Source of the DNA: JAWXUE01 sp044432865
GTDB taxonomy: Bacteria; Bacillota_I; Bacilli_A; Acholeplasmatales; Anaeroplasmataceae
Length of the DNA stretch: 5,742 bases
Assembly (NCBI GenBank): GCA_044432865.1
Contig: JAWXUF010000053.1
Location: 1-5,742, forward strand
Reading direction: 5' to 3'
Part shown: piece after piece, positions 1-4,423 of the stretch
How positions within the stretch are numbered: the stretch's first letter is position 1
Layout: each line of letters begins with the position of its first letter
Notes under the pieces: generated by a model
Told to the model about the DNA's origin: nothing
The model's input: only the letters and a program-made list of their open reading frames with translations
The model's database searches: none
Position numbers and translations under genes: made by a program

Positions 1-567
1 TTCCTCTTGAATATAAATATTCATTTCATCTACATAATAATAATTTTCTATTTTTGTAGTTTGTATTGCTGATGCAGCTTCTGTTAAAGTTGCATTGTAC
101 ATACCTTCACTGCTCCAGCATGTATAGTATAAATTTTTTACATTTACATTTGTCATTGTTGAATAAGGAGCAAATGTTGTTGTGCAGTATAAGTTCTCAA
201 TATAATCAATTGTTATGTTATTGAAAAAGTAGTTTATATAGAAATTACCTATGATAATACTTTTAAGATTAGTGTAATTATTCATATCAAATTCTTGCAG
301 GAAAACTTTTGTATCTCCAAAATTTTGATGGAATATTGCTTCTTCTACTTCACTTGGATTTTGAACCGAAGTAGTAAAAAAGTCTGTACCATATTTCTCA
401 TATCCTACACCATCGAATTCAAAGTATGAACTATTTAATTGTTCATCTGTAGGTGCATTTGAATTTAAAAGTTGGACTTCTTCTACCGTATTAAAACTAA
501 ATACTGATGCAATTGTTATTGCTATTATTGTTACGATAAATGATAAAGCTATAATGATTTTTTTCAT
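1..567 (-). CDS. Exported protein, N-terminal part, possibly leucine-rich-repeat (BspA-like); runs off the left edge
   Basis: An open frame of 189 codons runs from ATG at 567-565 to base 1 with no stop, so the C-terminus is outside the window. The start is supported by an AGAAAGGAA ribosome binding site nine bases upstream. The N-terminus is a typical export signal: two lysines at 2-3, then a hydrophobic stretch at about 4-26 (IIIALSFIVTIIAITIASV), followed by a polar Asn/Gln/Glu-rich region. From about residue 95 there are spaced segments of the form TNLKSIIIGNF, IDYIENLYC, VNVKNLYYT and KIENYYYV. These resemble the irregular beta-strand repeats of BspA-type surface proteins. The mature part should act outside the membrane; whether it has a wall anchor cannot be seen. 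It is separated from the upstream operon by a terminator, so it probably has its own promoter, but I see no convincing one in 568-633. Export is well supported; the repeat family is a guess. Confidence 0.75.
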   Translation of the reverse strand, partial: MKKIIIALSFIVTIIAITIASVFSFNTVEEVQLLNSNAPTDEQLNSSYFEFDGVGYEKYGTDFFTTSVQNPSEVEEAIFHQNFGDTKVFLQEFDMNNYTNLKSIIIGNFYINYFFNNITIDYIENLYCTTTFAPYSTMTNVNVKNLYYTCWSSEGMYNATLTEAASAIQTTKIENYYYVDEMNIYIQEE

Positions 568-633
568 TTTATTTTTCCTTTCTGTTTATTTTTTTAATAA
601 AATTAGTGCAGCATTTTATTGGGTCTTTCTTTT

Positions 634-669
634 AAAAAAAGCAGCAATAACACAAAATTATTGCTGCTT
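634..669 (-). terminator. Rho-independent terminator of the 64/150-residue operon
   Basis: A perfect 12-base-pair stem (639-650 with 658-669, core GCAGCAATAA/TTATTGCTGC) has a 7-base loop. Read on the minus strand it is followed directly by seven T residues (640-634). It lies 33 bases past the TAA of the 150-residue gene and insulates that operon from the exported-protein gene. The plus-strand reading has no T-tract, so it works in one direction. Confidence 0.93.
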
Positions 670-702
670 AGTAAAAGTGGGATTGTTTAGTTATTAGTGA
701 TA

Positions 703-1155
703 TTACTCTTGATTATCTTCATCTTCTGAATCTTCATAATCATATTCTGATTCAGTAAATTTAAATTCAAGTTTCATTTTCTTTAATGTTTTAACATTAA
801 GTGTTGTTAGGTAGAAGGCTCTAATCATAGGTTCTTCTTCTGTTCCTAAGTTGATAATTAAAGCATAGTAGTAATCATCTGTGTTTTTTCTTTTAGCGTA
901 AATAAATTCACATTCTAAATCTTTAAAGATGATTCCTCCTTTATTATCTAATTCATTTAATTGATCTCTTAATGATGCTAAATACTGTACAGCATCAAAT
1001 TTTAATTCATGTTTCGGCTTCACTCTTAGGAAGTCATAGTTTTTACTGTAGTTATTTGTTGTACTTAAGTTTTTTACTAAAGCATGCGTTGTTACAGTAA
1101 AGTCTCCATTGAATGATTTGGAGATTACGCAATTTACATCGATTTTACCTTTCAT
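703..1155 (-). CDS. Conserved-looking hypothetical protein with acidic tail (150 aa)
   Basis: I do not recognise the family. The start ATG at 1155-1153 has an AGAGGAAA ribosome binding site eight bases upstream, inside the end of the preceding gene; the two frames overlap by 11 bases, so translation is probably coupled. No signal peptide or membrane segment is visible, so the product should be cytoplasmic. Alternating hydrophobic and polar stretches (about 4-30, 78-125) suggest a beta-rich alpha/beta fold. A helical segment, FDAVQYLASLRDQLNELDN, lies at about 53-71. The last 15 or so residues are very acidic (DYEDSEDEDNQE), as in some nucleic-acid-mimicking, chaperone-like or partner-binding proteins; that role is speculation. 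It is the second gene of a two-gene operon closed by the terminator at 634-669. The reading frame is certain; the function is unknown. Confidence 0.88.
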   Translation of the reverse strand: MKGKIDVNCVISKSFNGDFTVTTHALVKNLSTTNNYSKNYDFLRVKPKHELKFDAVQYLASLRDQLNELDNKGGIIFKDLECEFIYAKRKNTDDYYYALIINLGTEEEPMIRAFYLTTLNVKTLKKMKLEFKFTESEYDYEDSEDEDNQE

Positions 1156-1339
1156 CTGTAGTTTCCTCTTTCTTATTATTTTGTTTGTATTCTTGATGTT
1201 CTAAGTAATTTAGTGCTTCTTCTTCCGTAATAGTTGTTAATCTATCTGCAGCTTCTAAAGCATCTTGTACTTCTTGGGTGGATCGTCCACTTTGATTCAT
1301 AGCTAGTGCAATGTATCCTTTTAATACTTTAATATTCAT
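1145..1339 (-). CDS. Small hypothetical protein (64 aa), first gene of a two-gene operon
   Basis: I choose ATG at 1339-1337 because a perfect AGGAGGTG Shine-Dalgarno (1353-1346) lies six bases upstream. An upstream in-frame TTG at 1357 would place that ribosome binding site inside the coding sequence and is unlikely to be used. The product begins MNIKVLKGYIALAMNQSG. Its middle is helical and mixed-charge (STQEVQDALEAADRL, then EEEALNYLEHQEY), and its tail is highly charged (KQNNKKEETTDER). It has no membrane segment or cysteines. I do not recognise the family. Its stop lies 11 bases inside the 150-residue gene, so the two products are probably made together and may interact; a small regulatory or antitoxin-like partner is possible but nothing specific shows it. 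Confidence 0.82.
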   Translation of the reverse strand: MNIKVLKGYIALAMNQSGRSTQEVQDALEAADRLTTITEEEALNYLEHQEYKQNNKKEETTDER

Positions 1340-1345
1340 TTTGTT

Positions 1346-1353
1346 CACCTCCT
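1346..1353 (-). promoter_or_regulatory. Perfect Shine-Dalgarno (AGGAGGTG) deciding the 1339 start
   Basis: The minus strand reads AGGAGGTG, fully complementary to the 16S rRNA tail, six bases before ATG at 1339. It sits between the candidate TTG (1357) and ATG starts and so favours the ATG. Confidence 0.9.
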
Positions 1354-1393
1354 GCAACCAACTGATTAAGCACTGTTTGTCGATTACATGGTT

Positions 1394-1401
1394 ATTGTAT
1401 A
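1394..1401 (-). promoter_or_regulatory. Weak candidate -10 box for the two-gene operon
   Basis: The minus strand reads TATACAAT at 1401-1394, containing a five-of-six TACAAT match to the -10 consensus. It lies 55 bases upstream of the start in the only space between the kinase terminator and this operon. No convincing -35 stands 16-18 bases upstream, so this is a candidate only. Confidence 0.35.
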
Positions 1402-1440
1402 AAATGGTTTCACATCATTACTCTACTTGATTTTGGGTAC

Positions 1441-1475
1441 AAAAAAAACCAATTTATCTTAATTGATAAATTGGT
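1441..1475 (-). terminator. Rho-independent terminator of the kinase gene
   Basis: A perfect 11-base-pair stem (ACCAATTTATC/GATAAATTGGT; 1448-1458 with 1465-1475) has a 6-base loop, followed on the minus strand by a run of eight T counting the stem's last base. The hairpin begins seven bases past the kinase stop codon. It separates the kinase from the operon to its left. Confidence 0.93.
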
Positions 1476-1481
1476 CTTATC

Positions 1482-2969
1482 TTAATTAGTTAATATATTT
1501 TTTATTATAGTTGATATATTTCTACTTAATGTTATGTGTTTTATCTTATCTTGTGCATTATATCTCACGTACGAACATTCTTTTAATATCATTGCAGCAA
1601 TCATTTTAATATCTTCTTCAATATTAGCATCAATAATAATCTGTTCTGATAGATTAACAAAATAATTATAATTATCCCAACAATTATAACCTGTAGCATT
1701 AACAAACGTGTCATTTATAACATTCAAACAATCAAGTTGAAGCTGATAATCTAGCACATCAAATATTTTTTTAAAATTGTTTATTTTATAGTCAATTATT
1801 AATTCTGATATTTGTTTTTCATTTATAGCTTGTTGAACAATTGTTATTTGTTCTATATCAGAATAACCTTTACTAAGTTTTTGTAAAACTTCTTTTGTAG
1901 TTTCAGTCTCTATAGTTGCATTTATTACAGCTTCAATAGCGTTATAAATTTCTGTGTATGACTGATATCTTCTCGACGATTCTCTATCCATACACTTTTT
2001 AACAATTGAATAAAGTAAATGCTGTTGGTCAAATGTATCTCCCATTATAAAATCAATAATTTTACCAATTGAATATATATCACTTAAATGATTTGAATTT
2101 TTAAAATTTTTCAAAGTTTCTGGAGCAACAAATAAATGAGATAATTTATTACCGCTAGATGTTACAAGTGATTTTATAGTTTTATAATCTTTAGCAAAAC
2201 CAAAATCACAAATCTTAACTATATTATTCATCATCAAAATATTACCTAAGTGTAAATCTCTATGGATAATATTTTTATCTAAGGCGTATTGCATTCCATT
2301 TAGAATTTGAGTTATAATATCTATTTTATTTTCTGTCTCTAACTTATTCTTTAACAAATATTCATATAATGTAGAATCGCATCTATCCATAATAAAAGAA
2401 TTATTATCTTCATCGTAATTACAGACATCAACAAAATTAATATGTTCTTTTAATTGTTCCATCATTTCATATTCATACTTTAATCTTTTTTTGTCTTCTA
2501 TAGTATAATTAAGTTTCAATTGTTTTTTTACTAATAGATCAGAGATAAACTCGACATTACAAATACTTCCTTCCTTTATCTCTATAGATGATTTAAACGT
2601 AGAATAATATGTATCATTGGAAATTGTAATATTTAATCTTTTACATAATGCTCTAAATTTATTAACTAAACTTTCATTCTTATGTTCAGTAAAGTTTTTA
2701 TCAAAATAATTATATAAACATTCAAGAACTTTAGTCCTCTTAACATCAGTATCTATTTCAAGAAATCCATGAACGTCATTAAATTCTAACTCAGTAAAAT
2801 TATAAACATATTGTTCAAAGGAAATAAACTCTGCATCATAAATAGTTTGATCCATATAATCATCATAAGTAAAACCATTATAAAAATAGTTGTCAACACC
2901 TTGTTTTTGTTCATAATACATCTGTTCTATGACGTTAATAAATAAATCATAATTTTTTTCATCTACCAT
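1482..2969 (-). CDS. Soluble eukaryotic-like (Hanks-type) Ser/Thr protein kinase, 495 aa
   Basis: The central part (about 128-350) is a protein kinase domain that transfers the ATP gamma-phosphate to Ser/Thr of target proteins. In order I see: a reduced Gly loop (EGSICNVEF, 133-141); the ATP lysine in LLVKK (probably K148); the helix C glutamate (probably E166); the catalytic loop HRDLHLGN (H236, D238, N243); the magnesium motif DFG (255-257); APE (282-284); the DIYSIG aspartate (D297); and the late arginine near RRYQS (333-337). All key catalytic residues are present, so it should be active. Flanking regions of about 125 residues (N-terminal, rich in Tyr/Phe/Asp) and about 145 residues (C-terminal, helical) match nothing I recognise. 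There is no membrane segment or PASTA repeat, unlike housekeeping PknB/PrkC kinases, so it is cytoplasmic. ATG at 2969 has a GGAG site nine bases upstream and its own promoter; a terminator follows the stop. Known phage-defence kinases such as staphylococcal Stk2 are also soluble, and the recombinase and nuclease-like neighbours fit such a role, which is inferred only. Confidence 0.93.
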   Translation of the reverse strand: MVDEKNYDLFINVIEQMYYEQKQGVDNYFYNGFTYDDYMDQTIYDAEFISFEQYVYNFTELEFNDVHGFLEIDTDVKRTKVLECLYNYFDKNFTEHKNESLVNKFRALCKRLNITISNDTYYSTFKSSIEIKEGSICNVEFISDLLVKKQLKLNYTIEDKKRLKYEYEMMEQLKEHINFVDVCNYDEDNNSFIMDRCDSTLYEYLLKNKLETENKIDIITQILNGMQYALDKNIIHRDLHLGNILMMNNIVKICDFGFAKDYKTIKSLVTSSGNKLSHLFVAPETLKNFKNSNHLSDIYSIGKIIDFIMGDTFDQQHLLYSIVKKCMDRESSRRYQSYTEIYNAIEAVINATIETETTKEVLQKLSKGYSDIEQITIVQQAINEKQISELIIDYKINNFKKIFDVLDYQLQLDCLNVINDTFVNATGYNCWDNYNYFVNLSEQIIIDANIEEDIKMIAAMILKECSYVRYNAQDKIKHITLSRNISTIIKNILTN

Positions 2970-2974
2970 TCGTA

Positions 2975-2983
2975 ATCACTCCA
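2975..2983 (-). promoter_or_regulatory. Kinase ribosome binding site, identical to that of the nuclease-like gene
   Basis: The minus strand reads TGGAGTGAT with five bases to the ATG at 2969. The same nine bases at the same distance precede the gene starting at 4366 (4380-4372). Confidence 0.85.
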
Positions 2984-2996
2984 ATCACTTACACAT

Positions 2997-3005
2997 ATTA
3001 TACCA
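2997..3005 (-). promoter_or_regulatory. Extended -10 promoter of the kinase gene
   Basis: The minus strand reads TGGTATAAT, a perfect -10 hexamer with the TGn extension, 27 bases upstream of the kinase ATG. The hexamer at the usual -35 distance (TACTAA, 3025-3020) is poor, as expected for an extended -10 promoter. Transcription should start near 2990. Confidence 0.72.
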
Positions 3006-3053
3006 TCTTTATTTTGAAATTAGTATCCTATTTCTTCGAACCTTTTTTTCCAT

Positions 3054-3065
3054 GTTTCGCGAAAC
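3054..3065. repeat. 12-base perfect palindrome upstream of the kinase promoter
   Basis: GTTTCGCGAAAC is fully self-complementary and contains CGCG in otherwise AT-rich DNA. It lies about 50 bases upstream of the kinase -10 box, a position suited to a dimeric regulator. No second copy is seen in the window, so an operator role is conjecture. Confidence 0.4.
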
Positions 3066-3189
3066 CTATAACTCTTATTTATTATAAGTCATCCTGTACT
3101 GCATACATATCCTACCATTTTGGCATACCTATAATTCAAACTAAAAATTTATATATCCATTTTGTCGCACCTTATTTTTTCACTTTTTT

Positions 3190-3306
3190 AAAAATAAAAA
3201 CGGCTTAGTTCAGCCGTTATTTTTCTACCTAGTTTTATTTCGAGTATCCCTATGTATCAAATAGGGACTTTTATTATCGGCTTAGGTAAAATGGAATTTT
3301 AAATAT
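3190..3306 (-). ncRNA. Predicted structured small RNA (or structured 3' UTR of the nuclease-like gene), about 115 nt
   Basis: On the minus strand three nested or successive helices can be drawn. The outer helix pairs UUUUACCUA (3291-3283) with UAGGUAGAA (3231-3223), nine pairs including one G-U. It encloses a hairpin AGUCCCUAU (3269-3261) with AUAGGGAUACU (3253-3243), seven plus two pairs around a two-base bulge, with loop UUGAUAC. The terminator hairpin 3218-3199 with its U-tract then follows at once. A TATAAT at 3318-3313 would start transcription near 3306. CUAAGCCG occurs both at the 5' side (3286-3279) and in the 3' arm of the terminator, so a competing fold with the terminator's 5' arm is possible. 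It matches no RNA family I recognise. Readthrough from the gene ending at 3419 would give the same structure as a 3' UTR. Confidence 0.45.
3191..3225. terminator. Bidirectional rho-independent terminator in the kinase/nuclease interval
   Basis: The stem AACGGCT/AGCCGTT (3199-3205 with 3212-3218, loop TAGTTC) has five T after an A on the plus strand (3220-3224) and TTTATTTTT after it on the minus strand. On the minus strand it would end either the nuclease-like transcript, about 200 bases past its stop, or the predicted small RNA. No plus-strand gene needing it is seen. Confidence 0.82.
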
Positions 3307-3341
3307 ACATATATTATATGTATTATTTAAACGTTTGTAGC
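3305..3341 (-). promoter_or_regulatory. Candidate promoter within a 19-base palindrome, upstream of the predicted RNA
   Basis: The minus strand has TATAAT at 3318-3313 and GCTACA at 3341-3336, a three-of-six -35 match 17 bases upstream. The -10 box lies within a perfect palindrome, ATACATATA/TATATGTAT around base 3314 (3305-3323), which could be an operator. Because the DNA is so AT-rich, chance is a real alternative. Confidence 0.4.
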
Positions 3342-3347
3342 ACATGG

Positions 3348-3399
3348 ATACTATACGAGTAGGTATGTATCAATTAAATGAAGTTTAGTAGTATAGTAT
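3348..3399. repeat. 9-base inverted repeat flanking the second TATGTATCAA copy
   Basis: ATACTATAC (3348-3356) and GTATAGTAT (3391-3399) are exact inverted copies 34 bases apart. The right arm overlaps the third TATGTATCAA copy. No U-tract follows on either strand, so it is not a terminator. Confidence 0.5.
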
Positions 3400-3418
3400 G
3401 TATCAAATAAAACAACTA

Positions 3419-4366
3419 TTATTTTTGAAAACTGAGTAAAATGAAGCATTTATTAGGCATTGACGAAATGAAACTTCTTATATTCTCCCTAGTTAAATAT
3501 CCTTCTTTATTTTGCTTGAATGAATTCAAATGATCGATGGATGACATTTTATTTAAGTTTTCTTTAACTATTTGTTTCATAGGTGCAAGAATTAATTCAA
3601 ACTCTGAGACCATTATAGAATCTAATTTTTCCGTAACTATTGTTATCCCGTCTTTATTTATAATACTTGGAATCACAACAGATTTAAACCCTTGTGTTAG
3701 AAATAAGTAACCATGCATATCATCATCTTTCTTTTTTATCTTGTAAAAACTTTTTCCATTAACTTTTAATTCTTCTGAAGATAAGTATCCATATGGAGGG
3801 TATTGAATGCCAAGTGTATTCTTCTGAGAATCTTTAAATATTGATATAAATTCTAATCCCTTAACCATGTACTTTCTAAATCCTAAAACATTTCCCATTT
3901 CACATTTTTTAAAATCCGTTGTTAAAACCTTTTCTTTTGCTATCGATTCATGTCCTACAAGCATCCATTGACCAATTTTTGAAAATTTTATTGCAAAATA
4001 AAGTTCAAAACCAAGATTATTAGCATAATCAACTTTTCTTTGTAAAGTTCCTTTTGAAAATTTAAAAAAATCTTCTTCAGTATATTTACATTCAATTAAA
4101 ACTTTTCTTTTACCTATAGTTACCATTATATCACTAGTATAAGAATTGAATAATTTATAGTATGTTTCATCTGGTAATGTAATTGTATCACAAATACCGC
4201 TCAAATATAGTCCAAGTAAAAATTCATATTCCTCATTGATACCTTTTATTCTACGTTCAAATTCATCAATTGTAATTCCTAATTCAGATAATACTTGATT
4301 AAATAATGATACACTTAATTTATCCCTCAATGTATTTACTGCAAGTAATTCTTGGAAATTATCCAT
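3419..4366 (-). CDS. PD-(D/E)XK nuclease-like protein, 315 aa
   Basis: The N-terminal half fits the PD-(D/E)XK phosphodiesterase fold shared by many restriction enzymes and DNA-cleaving defence proteins. A helix with acidic residues (NEEYEFLLGLYLSG, 44-57) is followed by SDIMV with D79, a beta strand ending in IECKYT with E92 and K94 (the E-x-K signature), and then a helix and strand, YANNLGFELYFAIKF (114-128), as expected after the active site. D79, E92 and K94 would bind the metal and cut DNA or RNA. The C-terminal half (about 140-315) is unassigned, with several beta-like stretches and a Lys/Asp-rich loop (KIKKKDDDMHGY, 209-220), and may recognise the target. There is no methyltransferase beside it, no membrane segment and no helicase motif. 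ATG at 4366 has TGGAGTGAT upstream and its own extended -10 promoter, 57 bases after the recombinase stop. The fold is inferred from motif spacing; target and cleavage are unproven. Confidence 0.8.
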   Translation of the reverse strand: MDNFQELLAVNTLRDKLSVSLFNQVLSELGITIDEFERRIKGINEEYEFLLGLYLSGICDTITLPDETYYKLFNSYTSDIMVTIGKRKVLIECKYTEEDFFKFSKGTLQRKVDYANNLGFELYFAIKFSKIGQWMLVGHESIAKEKVLTTDFKKCEMGNVLGFRKYMVKGLEFISIFKDSQKNTLGIQYPPYGYLSSEELKVNGKSFYKIKKKDDDMHGYLFLTQGFKSVVIPSIINKDGITIVTEKLDSIMVSEFELILAPMKQIVKENLNKMSSIDHLNSFKQNKEGYLTRENIRSFISSMPNKCFILLSFQK

Positions 4367-4371
4367 AATAT

Positions 4372-4380
4372 ATCACTCCA
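4372..4380 (-). promoter_or_regulatory. Ribosome binding site of the nuclease-like gene, same block as the kinase
   Basis: The minus strand reads TGGAGTGAT with five bases to the ATG at 4366, exactly as at the kinase start. This fixes the start codon. Confidence 0.85.
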
Positions 4381-4390
4381 TTTTTTATAT

Positions 4391-4399
4391 ATTATAACA
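4391..4399 (-). promoter_or_regulatory. Extended -10 promoter of the nuclease-like gene
   Basis: The minus strand reads TGTTATAAT, a perfect -10 with TGn extension, 24 bases upstream of the ATG and inside the short gap after the recombinase stop. The -35 position holds only TACTTT (4419-4414), a weak hexamer that resembles the TACTAA at the kinase promoter. Confidence 0.7.
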
Positions 4400-4423
4400 C
4401 AACTAACACTAAAAAAGTAAGAC

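Larger units (their letters stand above)
3241..3409. repeat. Three copies of TATGTATCAA(A/T)TA in the intergenic interval
   Basis: The 10-base core TATGTATCAA starts at 3251, 3364 and 3397, each followed by ATA or TTA. The first two also share CGAGTA just upstream (3241-3246 and 3356-3361), separated from the core by four and two bases. The first copy spans a stem arm and the loop of the predicted RNA hairpin; the third ends ten bases before the nuclease-like stop codon. Iterated binding sites or remnants of a recombination site are possible explanations. Confidence 0.6.
2970..3418. other. 449-base gene-free interval between nuclease-like gene and kinase
   Basis: No convincing protein gene lies here on either strand. 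From right to left it holds: the last of three TATGTATCAA copies just past the nuclease-like stop; a 9-base inverted repeat (3348-3399); an AT palindrome overlapping a candidate promoter (3305-3323); a predicted structured RNA ending at a terminator (about 3306-3190); about 120 bases with nothing recognisable (3066-3189); the palindrome GTTTCGCGAAAC (3054-3065); and the kinase promoter. It is long for such a compact region, and its right half is unusually rich in repeats and hairpins. Confidence 0.75.

Noticed and set aside
596..620. Inverted repeat AATAAAAT/ATTTTATT before the exported-protein gene
   Set aside because: It is made only of A and T, has no U-tract in either useful direction, and is expected by chance in this composition.
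1340..1357. TTG start at 1357 for the small operon gene (70 residues)
   Set aside because: The Shine-Dalgarno AGGAGGTG lies inside this extension and is ideally placed for the ATG at 1339.
3029..3150. Minus-strand frame reading MVGYVCSTG, then a TGA, then SYRFRETWKKRFEEIGY
   Set aside because: GYVxxST recalls the N-terminus of resolvases and the second part looks protein-like, but the piece is tiny, interrupted by TGA, and lacks a ribosome binding site. Too weak to call a recombinase remnant.
3014..3208. 64-codon plus-strand open frame (aromatic-rich, ending in the terminator hairpin)
   Set aside because: It would start at TTG with no ribosome binding site, begins just behind the kinase promoter on the opposite strand, and runs into the terminator stem. 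Its composition looks like AT-rich non-coding DNA.
3241..3409. CRISPR-like array from the three TATGTATCAA copies
   Set aside because: The repeats are only about 10 bases, spacing is irregular (113 and 33 bases), and no cas gene is present.
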